This document shows positions 13,248 to 25,116 of a stretch of DNA of 64,000 nt, one piece after another; position 1 is the stretch's first letter, and every line of letters begins with the position of its first letter. The stretch spans positions 62,001 through 126,000 of the forward strand of contig JAYKKR010000054.1 of NCBI GenBank assembly GCA_036971615.1. Reading direction: 5' to 3'. The notes under the pieces are model-generated. The model searched no databases, was not told the origin of the DNA, and worked only from the letters and a program-made list of their open reading frames with translations. The position numbers were made by a program, and so were the translations under genes. Source of the stretch: Amyloporia xantha (taxonomy: Eukaryota > Basidiomycota > Agaricomycetes > Polyporales > Adustoporiaceae).

Positions 13248-14454
13248 ATGTCTGTTATACCCCCGAAAGAGACTGATAAACAAGAGCTGACTTATGGTGA
13301 TGAAAAAGGTCTCATTCATAATATTGCTAGTAGTTGTATGAATCGCTCTTAACAGAGTTCAAAGTAGCCCCGCCGCAGGACGCCAGCATAATTCCTCCAC
13401 GTCAGAAAGAAGCGGCCAGAACTCTGCTCGCATACATTACCACCTACATTGAGACTTCAAAATTGAAAGCCAAATCTCAGCAGACAAATGGTATGAACAA
13501 CGTCGCCATTATCAGATCTTCGCGACGGTATTGGCCCCGGGCCGTCGACGAACTGGCGGAGACACACCTTGTCATCTCCGTGGATCTGAAAGGTGGAGCC
13601 GGTACGTGCACATTCTGACACGAGCGATGCCTCTCGAATGTAACAACGGAACGGTCAGGAGGTCCTCCCGACGTTGAAGTACGCGACTTCCTCGCAGCCC
13701 AGTTCCCCGAATCGACCGATGTGTTCGTCCGATATTGTGCGTTCCTCGAGGCGCTGTTTGAGGTATCCGCCTCCTTTGTGACATACACGCTATCTGTCGA
13801 GCCGCATGCGGATCGGGAGCATCTGGCGGCAAGATTCAGGGGACTGATGACACACGATTCGAATCGAGCGCACTTCTATAAAAGAGTCTTGAAGACAGTG
13901 GACAAGGTACATACATTCTTCCTGCAAATATATCACAGGAGCTCCTACTTCTATGACCGACGCCTCATCCAGATTCTGGAAGACACGCCACAGTTGAACT
14001 CTTCCCAAGGGGAAGCAGCGGATGCAAACAAGACATTCCGTCCCAGAATAACTTTTGACACGCTAGATAAACCACTACTAACACAAAGAACCTCTAGTGG
14101 CACTCCAGAGTCCGTTGATAGCCGAGAGGTATGTCTTTCGAAATACACTACGTCCCTCGGCGTTTAAACTGACCCACTGCACAGGAAGAAACGAGAGCGG
14201 AAGAGATGCATTTACCTCGAGTGATACTGGTTTTCGACGGTGCTGAGAGTCTCCTCGTTGGACCCAGGACGACCGTCGAGTCTGCCCCGCAACCAGACTC
14301 GCGGCGCCAATGGTCGAATTTCGGTGAACTAAGGCGCGCATTGCGCGGGCTGAATGGGTGCTCCCTGTTCTCTCTCTTCCTATATTCCGAGGAGAACGGA
14401 CACAAAAATGCTCCTAAAGTCGATGATTGGACAATGAAGTATATTTTATCGTAG
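13248..14454 (+). pseudogene. Truncated basidiomycete NTPase-like protein
   Basis: The reading starts MSVIPPKETDKQELTY and continues LLTEFKVAPPQDASIIPPRQ, DELAETHLVISVDLKGG and FVRYCAFLEALFEVSASFV. It goes on through EPHADREHLAARFRGLM and LPRVILVFDGAESLL to NFGELRRALRGLNGCSLFSL. I associate this block order with a large, unnamed, lineage-specific Agaricomycete family; the 'VILVFDGAE' strand looks like a Walker B of a P-loop NTPase (inference). Family members continue for several hundred residues after the last block, but here the frame runs into stops at 14454. There is also a frame change at about 13350, where CMNRS ends in a stop and LLTEFK resumes one frame over. The gene is therefore probably a decayed or 3'-truncated copy. 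Function is unknown. Confidence 0.6.
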
Positions 14455-15346
14455 ATGGCTTGACGGTTGGAGCCATTTACGCAGCGCGGAGAAGGACTAC
14501 CCATTGATGTAGGGTGCGTTCCGATCGTGTTGTGGTGTAATTACCATTCGAGACTGCTTCGATTCATTAACTGACCCTGCTACAGAAACTGGGTCTGGGA
14601 AATGTTGAAGCCACTTCTTGGCGAACAGTCGGAAGGCACGGGAGTGAAATAGAATTGTGCAGTGTAATTTTGGAATGTTTTATGTACAACTGATAGCGGA
14701 ACTCAATTGCAAGATGTAGCATTATACTCTTGGTGATTCTTGTCACCTCATTGTGTGCACGTCCATCGGAACTTCCACAGCACACTCTAGCACGTACGCT
14801 GTCATAAGTGACTGTTCTGTTCAAACCGGTAATTATTTTCTGCTTGACGACACAATGAATGGGAACATCCCGCTGACATTCAGTCAAAAAAGACCATCAC
14901 TTCATCAGTAAATACGGGAAAGGTACTCGTGATCAGAATACAGATATGATATTATACAAGTATCCAAAGGTCGCCCCCAAGCTTCAGTGTACATCAATGA
15001 AATGACAAAGACACGGATACGGTATGGATATGGTATGTAGTACGTCGCTATAGCGTATACAGACAATCAGCTTGGTGCTGGGGAAGCCACTTCGAAGATA
15101 CACAGACGGATGAATAATAAGAAAGATGGTACCACAAATCGGAGACTGGTTGAGATGAGCAGAACACCATTAAACATAAATAGAGACGTCACAGGATAAT
15201 TTAACCGTGATGGGGGGAACCCGTTACAACGTGGATCAATGGTATACCGGGGTATACTTTCGTTACGAATGTCGACCACTTGCTAGAAGCGGTTTTCTGC
15301 ATATATAAAATCGTGGGGTTGCGCGCGGGTCGCCTCGGAAAGCAGA
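14455..15346. other. No supported gene
   Basis: This stretch follows the truncated NTPase-like gene and ends at the kinase 3' end. I find no continuation of the truncated gene and no other recognisable coding signal. Confidence 0.5.
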
Positions 15347-17986
15347 CTAAACGTTCCGATTGATTGTCAAGTCAACGCTCCTACTGCGGGATGACGGTGT
15401 CTTGCTAAGCACAGGGCGAGGTGTCGCGGTGGTGGACTGGGGTATCACGCTAGAAGGGCGCCAAGACAGCGATGATGGAGAAGAGGGTGGCATGCTCCCT
15501 GATCGTGCGCTTCGCAGTCTGTCTTGCCTCAGCACGTTCCAGAGATGCTCGCGCGCGGATGATCTGGGCAGACTACTGTGTCCCTCTGCGACTTCACCGT
15601 CAGATCTACGCTCAGCAGATCGCCCAGCATCGCTCTCCGTGTCCTCCACACCGAAGCCCAGGCCATTCCGCGCATCAGCATGGCCAGAGTCAGGGTTCAG
15701 ATCGTCTTGCTTGTACAGGCCTGGGACTGGAGCGCTCTCTGCGTCGGCATCGAGAGGCGTGAGCGGCATCTCCAACGGGCTCACAGAGCGCGAACTACAG
15801 TGAGGTGCTTGTGTGAGCCAATGAGACCTCGACCTTGACACCCGACCGCGTTCGCGTTCGGGGCCTTGCGAATTGCTGGGTGTCATCAAGACTGCAGAAT
15901 CACCCGGTGCGGACGATGAATCAGAGGACACGGAACCCGTGCGGAGGATGGCGTGCGTGAGCGCGGAGAAGGTCGGTTGCATTGGCAATAGAGGCGTAGG
16001 AGGATGGTCATGATGGCTGTGATATTGTGGTTCGTAAGGATGATGGGAATGTCGCGAGACGCTGCGGCTTGAGCGCCGTGCTGACGACGAAGATCGACTT
16101 ATAGAACGAGTGGCTCGAGATGAGGAGCGATGACTCTCCCCGTCATCGATCGCGGCTGAATCGAGGTGTATAATTGGACGTGATCGAGAGCGAGACTTCG
16201 ACAGCACATCGGGTAGACTTGTTCCAGAGGGAGACATCAAATCGTCTAACGCCTCGTGCGAACCGATGCACCATGCAAGGTCGTCAATAACGGCAATGGT
16301 CCATCGACTGGGAACTGCGCGTTCCAGACAGCCTCGCAAGACATGTTCAGCACCGCGACCAATACCTTCGGGCATCTCGTAAGCACCTACGCGATGGTCA
16401 ACGTTCGTAAGAAAATGCCATAAAGTACGTAAGACGTGCCAATCAGACGTACCATGCAAAATCTTCATCTGTAGCCGAGGATCATACGAGTCTACGAAGG
16501 GTAGACGGCCTGAGAGCAGAGCGTAAAGCATCACACCCAAGGCCCATATATCCTGTGCAGGATGCGGTGAGTAAGGGGTTGAGGATGGTGCAAGTAAGAG
16601 CTCAGGCGATGCGTAAGGTAGCGAGCCTGGCTGGATTCGGCTAGATAAGGTGGGTGAAGGAGGCGCGGATCCAGGAAGTGGGGTTGAATTTCGATGCCGC
16701 GGACCACCATGATGGCGCATTATCGAGAGATGAGCGGGCAAGGGACCCTGCTTGCCGTGCGATCTTCTCGAATGCACAACCGTATTGCCTCGCGGCTTGC
16801 GCTGTCTTGTCAACTCCTTGTCTGCCGCAGCCTCACCACACTCGGGATCGTCCTCCCGCTCGCCGACCTTGCGTGCCATTCCAAAGTCCGTGATTCTACA
16901 CACACCCATCTCATCTACAAGCACGTTCTCCAGCTTCATGTCCCCATGTACCACCTCAGCTATCTCGTGCAAGTACCGTAGTCCTCGAACCACCTGCCTG
17001 AGCATCATCCCTGCGGCATCCTGCGGCAACCCCGGGCGCCCGTCTCGTTTCAGGATGTCGAACAGGCTACCCGCTGGGCAATACAGTGTCACGAAGTAGT
17101 CAGCGTGTAGAGTGTGTGTCACAGAGAACAGCGGCAGGACGTGCTCGTGGCTCAGCGAGCTCCATACGACAGCTTCTCGATCGAGGCGCTTGCGAGCTAG
17201 CGCAGGGTCAGCTTGTTTCGAGAGATCGGAGCGGCGTACAATTTTGACAGCAACCTTGCCTCCTTGAGAAGAAGTGGCCGCGCGAATGGTTGAGAACCCA
17301 CCAACACCTACGATAGGACCGAGCTGGTAGCCGGATATGATTTCTCCTTCTGCATCGGGCGACTGTCCGGATAAAGCAGATGGGCTGAAAGAAGAGAGGA
17401 ACAGTGCTGCTGGTGACATGGAGAGGTCAGACTGCGACGTCTCTCCCAGGGACAGTGATGCAGCTAGCGGCGGCGTAGAAGACATAGGATTTTGCGGCTC
17501 TGGAGCAGAAGCACCCTGAACATGACTGGGTATAAATTCTAGTTCCTGCGACAGTTTCTGCTCGGTCCCGAGATGATCCTGAGTCTTGAGCTCATGCCCA
17601 TCGTCTTCGCCCGCGGTGATAATGTTTGATAACTTCGGGCGCACGGTGGCAGAGCTTTCACCGGGATATGGAAGATTACACGGACCAGCGAACTCGCAGG
17701 CAGCTGAGAGCATCCAATGAGATATTGACTTGCGCTGTGTCAAACAGATATCCAGAGCAAGGTTGTACGTGCACCGCAGCACGGAGGTAGGGAGGAGAGA
17801 GAAAGACGCGGAGTGCAAACTGTCAGGAGCGCGGGAGCTCCGTCGGACGTCGCTTATGTCAGCGCTCAATTTGGCAGTGGTGGCTATTTTCCTCATTGAC
17901 TTGTTCGGCACCGACGCATCGTACGCGACGTTGCACAGTGCGTAGTGCATCGAAGAATTTTGGGTTTGGAAAATCAGGAAATACAA
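15347..17986 (-). CDS. Serine/threonine protein kinase with SR-rich tail
   Basis: An open frame of 879 codons holds a protein kinase domain at about residues 220-560. Visible motifs are the glycine loop (GVGGFSTIR), the VAVK lysine near 248, HGDMKLENVL (catalytic Asp near 349), DFGMARK near 367 and YASPELL. DIWALGVMLYALLSGRLPF follows. The catalytic loop is HGD rather than HRD, so this is a non-RD kinase. The region before the domain is Ser/Pro rich. The tail contains repeated Arg-Ser runs (SRSRSR, SRSSSSARRSSRS) and looks disordered. Residues between ILHG and AYEMPEGIG are a 66-nt in-frame GT-AG intron (16387-16452), so the mature protein should be 22 residues shorter there. The true start is uncertain: in-frame Mets near residues 92 and 168 are alternatives. 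It may belong to the fungal kinases related to Nnk1, but I am not sure of the subfamily. Confidence 0.88.
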   Translation of the reverse strand: MYFLIFQTQNSSMHYALCNVAYDASVPNKSMRKIATTAKLSADISDVRRSSRAPDSLHSASFSLLPTSVLRCTYNLALDICLTQRKSISHWMLSAACEFAGPCNLPYPGESSATVRPKLSNIITAGEDDGHELKTQDHLGTEQKLSQELEFIPSHVQGASAPEPQNPMSSTPPLAASLSLGETSQSDLSMSPAALFLSSFSPSALSGQSPDAEGEIISGYQLGPIVGVGGFSTIRAATSSQGGKVAVKIVRRSDLSKQADPALARKRLDREAVVWSSLSHEHVLPLFSVTHTLHADYFVTLYCPAGSLFDILKRDGRPGLPQDAAGMMLRQVVRGLRYLHEIAEVVHGDMKLENVLVDEMGVCRITDFGMARKVGEREDDPECGEAAADKELTRQRKPRGNTVVHSRRSHGKQGPLPAHLSIMRHHGGPRHRNSTPLPGSAPPSPTLSSRIQPGSLPYASPELLLAPSSTPYSPHPAQDIWALGVMLYALLSGRLPFVDSYDPRLQMKILHGTSDWHVLRTLWHFLTNVDHRVGAYEMPEGIGRGAEHVLRGCLERAVPSRWTIAVIDDLAWCIGSHEALDDLMSPSGTSLPDVLSKSRSRSRPIIHLDSAAIDDGESHRSSSRATRSISRSSSSARRSSRSVSRHSHHPYEPQYHSHHDHPPTPLLPMQPTFSALTHAILRTGSVSSDSSSAPGDSAVLMTPSNSQGPERERGRVSRSRSHWLTQAPHCSSRSVSPLEMPLTPLDADAESAPVPGLYKQDDLNPDSGHADARNGLGFGVEDTESDAGRSAERRSDGEVAEGHSSLPRSSAREHLWNVLRQDRLRSARSGSMPPSSPSSLSWRPSSVIPQSTTATPRPVLSKTPSSRSRSVDLTINRNV

Positions 17987-19618
17987 TAGTTGAAGGGGAG
18001 TGGTTCATCATAATACCACATGGGCTCACAATGAGTTCGATGCTCGCGCATTCGAAATATAGCAGCGTACCAACAGAGATGCGCAAAGCCGTTTCTGACA
18101 GGAATACTTACTCCATTCGTTGATAGGCCTTCGCTTTCTTACACACGGTCATTTGGCAGATCCCATTCTTGACGTGCGGAACTTCATTAAATCATTGCGG
18201 TCAGCGCGACCATGATTGTTATCATCATGGGTGCCGACGATTGCAGGGGAAGATAAAACTCGAGCGGTTCCCGCCAGACACAGTGGGATTGAAATCGTAC
18301 ACTTCGTCTCGTTCTTCGGGTAGTGCCAATTGAATGTTCTCCTATAGTCTTCGATTCGAAGCCCGAAGAACAAACACCGTCCAATCCGCGGGAAGACGCC
18401 AGTATCATGTTTCTCGGACCCCATGCATCCCGTATGATTCGTCCTGTGCCTTTGAAAGACGAGATAATGGGACATGTGCGGGCATCAGGGATAAACTTAT
18501 TGGATGGCATTCGATGACAAGAGAAGCTCGTGAGCAGTGCCCACCAATAGCTTGTTGTCGCGAGGAAGGCTGACATAGAAACGTGAGTCCCTGGATGAGA
18601 TAAAGCCACAGTGTTTCGGTGCTTCGAAATAAAGGTTGGAAACAACGCAACTGGCTCGCGTTTCAGCCTAGGAAGCTTCAGCAAGTAGACGAGAGATACA
18701 CGGGTGGTCAAATTTCAAGGATAGAGTATGGTTCTCTCAGCATCGGATCTATGTTCTTGGACTATACGACTGTCACAAATATGCTGACTTCTAAGAAGTG
18801 GGCGCGCCGCTACATTCAATTGCCTGTGAGCACAAATTGATGAAATGAGCCACAAGGAGACTCACGAAAATATGTTATTTGTACTTGTTGGTTTCTAAGG
18901 GTGCCGCCTTCCAATTTTGGGCAGGTTCAGGAATGTCAGATTTCGGAGGTAGAAAGGCTCGAAGCTGCAGTGAGGATGTCCTGTCTCTGGCCTACCAGCA
19001 TGCGTTATCTCACGGATGTGGGAATATTCATCATTTTTAGAAGGGTTTCCTATTGCTTCTCACATTCGGACTGAAGAATTTATCAGGAGACGGAGCCGCT
19101 CCGGAGTCTTGCCTGAGCGACAGTCCTGCGGAACAACCGGCTCAGGAGAGACTCGGACTATATCGTACTCTCGCGCTCACGTTTACTCCAACGAATTGCC
19201 TTCAACTGTTTTTATTGTGTCCTAAATCTCATCGACGAATATCGCTTCCTTCAGGAGATAAACAGTGACAGATACGTATTGCTGACACCATTCCAGCTGT
19301 CTGTCGTGAGTTTTTCATTTACGTACTCGTGTTTCCAATGCTTCCAAGCCAAAAATGACCACAAAGCTGTTCTCTCCCTCCTTCAACACGCCCAGCAATC
19401 ATAGGCTCACAATTCCAACTGATACCCAGCAATAACCTCAGCTCCGTTGTGCCGTGGACAAATTGACAAAGCCTGCCTATTGGTACATATTATTATTGAT
19501 GCACAGCTTCCGTTTTATAAGATAACTGCCGTCCTTTATCTTCAGCAGATCTGACATTGCCTTGCCCTTACCTGCCAGTGGACATCCGCGTGCCTGCTTA
19601 GATTCGGTATCACTTGCT
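17987..19618. other. No supported gene
   Basis: This gap lies between the divergent kinase and P450 genes. The longest frame (minus, 18187-18711, 174 codons) has no recognisable domain and overlaps several frames on the other strand. I see no intact gene. Part of the interval must hold both promoters. Confidence 0.5.
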
Positions 19619-22013
19619 ATGTCTACGTCACCTTCCAGCAGTCCGTTCCCTCTCTATATTCTGGTTATTATTGTCAGTTGTATGCTATGGCTGTACTCCC
19701 ACAGAAGACGGAATGTGAAAAGCGTCTTCGACAACATACCGGGTCCCCCGCCCCAGTCGTTTTTGCTAGGTGAGTAGAACGATATATACCCGTCACACAA
19801 TTCTATACGGTTAACGTTCAAGCTGATGAATACATTCGACGTCAGGCAATCTCCTCCAGATTTTTAATCGTCATGGAACAGATTTTCATAACGATCTTGC
19901 TCAGAATTATGGGCCCGTTGTGAAAATAAACAGCGTGCTTGGGGTGAGTCTCCTTTGCTGATGTCCACAGTTCGCACATAAATTGTCAAGTAATTAGACA
20001 TCAATGCTCTACGTGTATGACCCCAAGGCTCTGCACAACATACTAATCAAGGATCAAGACAAGTTCCAAGAGCCGGATGCGTTCGTCAAGTATGTACTCT
20101 TCACTCTGCGGACGGTTCCGTTCATGTTGAATTCCCAAGGGCCAATCTCCTCATTCACGGCCCCGGCCTGATCTCTACTTATGGTAAGATCAGTCTGAAA
20201 ATAAGCGTAACAAGCTGACACACGTCGACAAAGGGGCGCAGCACCGCAGGCAGAGGAAGATGCTCAATCCGGTTTTTTCAGTGAATCATATGCGTCATAT
20301 GCTGCCAACTTTCTATAACGTAGTCCATAGGGTTCGACTCCACATCATATCATGTATTCTTTTCCATTCTGACTGGAGCTCAACTCATAGCTCGGCGACA
20401 CTATTGCTGCTCGAGTGGCGAAGGGCCCAGAAGAGATGGATATGTTGGATTGGATGGGGCGAACCGCTCTGGAGATCATCGGACAAGGTGGTCTTGGGCA
20501 TTCCTTTGATCCCCTGACAGACGATACAAAGAATACTCATGTCGATGCTATTAGGTCTCTTGCGTGAGTGTTATTCGATTCAACGCTCTGTGAAATGTAC
20601 CATCCTGATATTTCCTTACACACTCCCATCTAGTCCAACGTTGCAGTCGATAATTTTCTTCACCATGTTCACACCACTAGTTTACGGAGTCGGACCCACT
20701 TGGCTTCAGCGGCGCATCCTTGAAGTGTTCCCTCATCGCGGAGTTAGGAAGATGAAGAAGATCGTTGATCTTATGGAGGAGAGAGCGACAATGATCTACA
20801 AAGCGAAGAAGGCTGCTCTGCTGCAAGGAGATGAAGCGGTAGTCCGCCAGCTTGGTGAAGGGAAGGACATCATGAGTGTCCTCAGTGCGTAGATCCCACT
20901 CATGCATTCGATGTCTCGTTGACATTTACGTCCGCAGTGAAGGCAAATATGAACGCTTTAGAGGAGGATAGACTACCAGAGAATGAGGTGATCGCTCAAA
21001 TGTCGTGCGTACACGGTGCTCTGCGGCCGAACGGAATGTGTGCATTGAAGCTTGGTCTCGTCAGGACACTCATTTTCGGAGCAACGGATACTACCTCCAA
21101 CACGACATCTCGGATTCTTGACCTCCTTTCCCAGCGTCCCGAAATTCAAGACAAAGTTCGTCAAGAGGTGCTAGAGGCCCACGCCGGGGAGCATTTATCG
21201 TATGACCAACTGAACCAGCTTCCGTATCTTGATGCAGTGATACGCGAGACATTGAGATTGTCAGTGAATTTCCGTCATACGCATGGCTTACTGAAATAAC
21301 ACCATCTAGATATCCTCCACTTACTCTTCTCTCTCGATCGTGAGTCGATTTGGTTGAGAGCTAGTCCTCGCTACTTAAGCGTACACTTGCATAGGCCCCA
21401 AAAGGACGTTGTCCTTCCGCTTTCAGAGCCAATACTTGGACTCAATGGCGAGATGATCAGCGAGCTCCCTGTTCCCAAGGGAACCGAAATTTTCCTGGGC
21501 ATACTCGGTTCCAATGCGAATAAGGCGTTGTGGGGTGAAGACTCCTTTGAATGGAAGCCTGAACGCTGGTTGAAGCCAGTCTCCAAAGCTCTTAGTGAAG
21601 CCCGCGTTCCGGGCGTGTATTCAAACATGCGAGTAGCTCGTTTAGTATTTGTATCGCAAAATAAGACTCTGATCACTCTCACGTCGCAGAATGTCCTTCT
21701 TAGGTGGCGGGAAAGCATGCCTGTACGTCTCTCATGCTGTAGTGATTCTAGTAAAGGACTAACCTATGCACAGTGGATTCAAATTCTCAGAGATGGAGAT
21801 GAGTGAGTACCTGTATAGAGCTCTTCACCCTCTTGCTTAAACGTCTCGACAGAGGTCATCTTGGCAGTTTTATTATCGAGATTTGCTTTTGAACCTACTC
21901 ACAAACCGATCGTATGGAACGTTGCCGCAATATGGTATCCATCTGTAGGGAAGGACAGTGACGAGCCACGGATGCCATTACAAGTGAAGTTGTTCCAGAA
22001 GCACAGTGCCTAG
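19619..22013 (+). CDS. Cytochrome P450 monooxygenase
   Basis: This is a heme-thiolate monooxygenase, probably anchored in the ER. The start at 19619 gives an N-terminal membrane helix (FPLYILVIIVSCMLWLYS) and then a proline hinge (NIPGPPPQSFLLG). It is a many-exon gene. Landmarks are HRRQRKMLNPVFS in the C-helix region, FGATDTTSNT in helix I, ETLRL (ExxR) in helix K and FEWKPERWL (PERF region). The heme loop FLGGGKACLG is split by an intron after the Cys codon (CT^GTACGT...ACAG^TGG) and continues GFKFSEMEM. The cysteine ligand is therefore intact, although unspliced reading hides it. The end at 22013 follows VKLFQKHSA. The sequence style resembles the large basidiomycete CYP5144 family, but this is tentative. 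The substrate is unknown. It has no cluster partners, so a biosynthetic pathway cannot be assigned. Confidence 0.9.
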
Positions 22014-22853
22014 CTTGCCTTATTCCTTTGTACTCTGTGTCGACCTCAGTTCTTTTCTTGCCGCTTAACAAGCCAAGCCATGCGGTATATAAAATCATGC
22101 TACATTTATGTGGTAGTGAATGTACGTACACTGGCGTGACCCAGCCAACCACAGTTTAATCTATACTGCTTGGTGACGTTGCAGTCGTGACCCGGACGAG
22201 CTGCAGGACCATGGATGTGCGTTAAGCATTGCTTTCACGCCGATGGCAAGTGACAAGAGTATTGCTGCAATCATTGAACGCCAGTACTTGCATCTTCGGC
22301 GAACCAGTAAAATAAGACGAAGCTGTGCCTCATAGGCCCGTAGAGCACTGGTTTCAAATTTCGAACGACAATAGCCAAGTCGACGGTTAGCACTAAGTCA
22401 TAGGCTTATGGCGTTCTTCTGCAGTGACTGGTGACTGGTTGACTGGCACTGGGACTATAAGGGTAGGGACCTGGGACTTGTAGTGAACGCGTCTCGACCA
22501 TAGATCATGTGATCGTGACTGGGTCGTGTTAGCGCTAGCGCTGCCAGTGGCACACAACATTACTCGGAACGTTGACATGACATTAGGCCCTTGTAGTCTC
22601 AACTGAAACCTAGGGTCGTAAGACCGATGACCCATCGAGAATTTGTGAAGTCTACCCTCCGAGAACTTGTCACGGACTGCAAGAGTGAATGCGAGGATGG
22701 GAGGGGCTGCGATTCCACTGACAGGTACTGCCTCTAAGCTGCAAAGTACAAGTGAGTTGACCCCTGTGATTGTCAGATACGAGTCAGGCGATTTCTCCTG
22801 TATCCAGTGGAAATGCAGTACCAACAGCCCAATGTGCTCAGCTATGTTATACT
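22014..22853. other. No supported gene
   Basis: A 143-codon minus-strand frame (22393-22824) is open but has no motif I recognise and no clear intron-linked extension. Otherwise nothing is seen. The right end is the promoter region of the F-box-like gene. Confidence 0.45.
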
Positions 22854-24252
22854 ATGATGAATGGTCAGCACAGCGTCCTCTTGACGATGCCGCTAGACAT
22901 TATTTATGAGGTAGGACACGCAACCACACAACCGATTTAACTTCGATTGCGTTGAACACATTGGCGGTCCATAGATCCTTGGATACCTGAGTCTCCGTGG
23001 ACTGCTTGCATTGTCCCGGACAAGCAAAGCATTCCGAAGTATGCTGATGACAAATAAATCCATCAGGATATGGAAAATGGCAGGACGGCGACTCCCTCTA
23101 AGTGTTCCCGGATGCCCTCCTGATATCTCAGAGCCAAGATGGGCGGATCTCTTATTTGGCGGACAGAAATGTCAGGTCAGTAATCTTATCTTCCCCAGAA
23201 TAAGCTTTTCTTATGCGGCATCGACGTCAGTGTGGTACAGAGTACGTTTGGCGTCTCGACTTAGTCGCGCGAAGGCGCTGGTGCGCTGGTTGTGCGGCGG
23301 AAAAGTAAGTGCTAAATCGATACTGTGTTTTCGAATTTTCAACGTGCATCATTGAAGCTATGTCCATGTCGATGTTTTCAAAACAAGGTTTCCACAATTG
23401 GATGCCTCGATTCTTGAGCTTATTCCTGACACAAGGGGTGAAGCCCACATATTCATCATCTCTCTAGAGCTGATTCAAACCAATGATCGGAACAGGGTCC
23501 TACTGGAAGTCGGATATTTATGCAGTGGCCAAACAATATGACCAATTACAGAAGGATATAGATCTATTGAAGCCAGGGGCTCAGGATTCCCTGGACGCCT
23601 TTCGAAAAACCCGCCTCGCTTATGTCCAGTCTGTCAAGCAGGTCAGACGATCTGATGCATCAGTTCACAGTCTGTTCTCTAATACAGCCATCTGCTATGG
23701 TCTGTAGCATGCCAAGAAATGGTCGCGATGGTGTAGTGATCTCAATAAGTATTATGCCCGACAGTCAGAGAAGCGTAGGCTGGCAAGATATTCGGAGTGC
23801 GTATATTCCACCCTATTTATGTAACGTCACTAAAGTCTTACCCATTTACAAAGAGTTTGTCGACGTTTTAGAGAGCTTGGGTACCATGTCAAAGACCTAT
23901 ATCACATCCGTAATCTAGTGAAGTCGCAAGACCAAGAGGTTGATGATCAGGGTGAGATAAATACGCGCTTTGTGTGAAAATTTCTAATTCGTCCCAGTTT
24001 GGGCCAAGCTCCGAGTAGAGCTAGAGCCATGCGTAATAAAGGGAAGACAGTTACGCCTTGCTCGGGAGCGTGCAAAGCTCGTCAAGAGATGAAAGAAGTA
24101 GTTGTGGATGTATTCGCTAATCGTGAGTACCCTCTCGCGGACAGCAGGGAAAGTTTGCATGACGCCGGAAGTCGACGTGTTAATTAGTGAATTATTCTGA
24201 GGTTTTTTGTCTGATTGCGATCAAGACGTTCAATTATCACACGAGGCTCATG
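22854..24252 (+). CDS. F-box-like protein with Cys cluster, 3' end damaged
   Basis: The gene belongs to a family expanded in Agaricomycetes in which an F-box is followed by a CxxC-CxxC segment; family members are taken to be ubiquitin-ligase adaptors. Exon 1 reads MMNGQHSVLLTMPLDIIYE. An intron (GTAGGA...CATAG) leads to ILGYLSLRGLLALSRTSKAF and then CPPDISEPRWADLLF. The next exon supplies CQCGTEYVWRLDLVAR and WCAGCAAEK, the expected metal-binding region. Later exons read FPQLDASILELIPDT, SYWKSDIYAVAKQY and WSRWCSDLNKYYARQ, then WAKLRVELEPCVI. After RLARERAKLVKR a TGA occurs, and the family-like continuation (MKEVVVDVFAN) lies one frame over. Either the protein ends early or the gene has a frameshift. 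The 3' end is approximate. Confidence 0.6.
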
Positions 24253-25031
24253 GTCTAAAGCAAAAAGGCTGAAGAACCGCAGATGCGTCGATGAGTTGCA
24301 AAAGATCAATTTGGTAACAATCTATTTCTTATGTACGACATTACTCAAGTACTAGAAGCTATCAACACATTTACATATCTTTGTTCATGATGAGTAATTG
24401 ACCTTATTTACACCTCGAATCGCCGAAGCAGCTCTTCTGGAAGGAGGCTCTCCGGACTGCTTCTCTCGTATACTTTCAATTTCCTATCTTGATGGACTAA
24501 GCTCATCCTTCCACGTTGCCCGTGGTCCACCACAAGCTCCTGGATGGTGCTCAATGCGTGCCTCAGCCGCCTGATACCATCTTGTGCCTTCCGCTCAATC
24601 TGTTTCATCTCCGGATCTCCTAGCTTTCGCTTCGTTATAGCCTGAAATTCGCCTCGGTTATGAACTGCCAAGAAATGGTGGTTCGTCTGGGAGAAGAAAA
24701 GCTGCGGGTATGCGTCTTGCCAGTCGTATAGGTGGGCGTAATTCTTAGAGCGCGTGGTCATTTCCACAATGGAGTCCTGTGATACCTGCGATCCAGCCCG
24801 GATGACATCGAGTTCGGTGGTCGACGAAGTGGCATCAACGACTGAAGCTGAAGCGGCAGCTGCAGAAACGTTCAGACCAGATAATAAGTCGGAAAGGTTG
24901 TCGACATTGGCGGAGCATCAGCACTTTTGCATATCCCTGACACCCTGACAGCCCTGACATAATTTCGTCAGGCTGTCAGAGCCGTCAGGCCACAGGGACA
25001 TTAGTTTAAAACCGAATATAATATGGAAAAT

Positions 25032-25116
25032 AAAATGCACTCATACAGAATTGAACCCCAAGACTTAGACAAGCAAGAAGTAAACATTAAGTATGACCAC
25101 TACACCACAAGACCAT
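25032..25116 (-). ncRNA. tRNA-like Pol III module, inner-left of copy A
   Basis: On the minus strand there is an A-box TGGTGTAGTGG (25097-25107) and a B-box GGTTCAATTC (25048-25057), followed by a TTTT run at 25035-25032. These fit a type-2 Pol III promoter and terminator, with transcription running out toward the left end of the element. A T-arm with four of five pairs can be drawn, but the acceptor stem does not pair, so it is not a functional tRNA gene. Confidence 0.6.

Noticed and set aside
18187..18711. A 174-codon minus-strand gene
   Set aside because: No domain, no signal peptide, and several equally open frames overlap on the plus strand.
21640..21780. P450 inactivated by loss of the heme-binding loop
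   Set aside because: Splicing at GTACGT...ACAG restores FLGGGKACLG with the cysteine, so the loop is intact.
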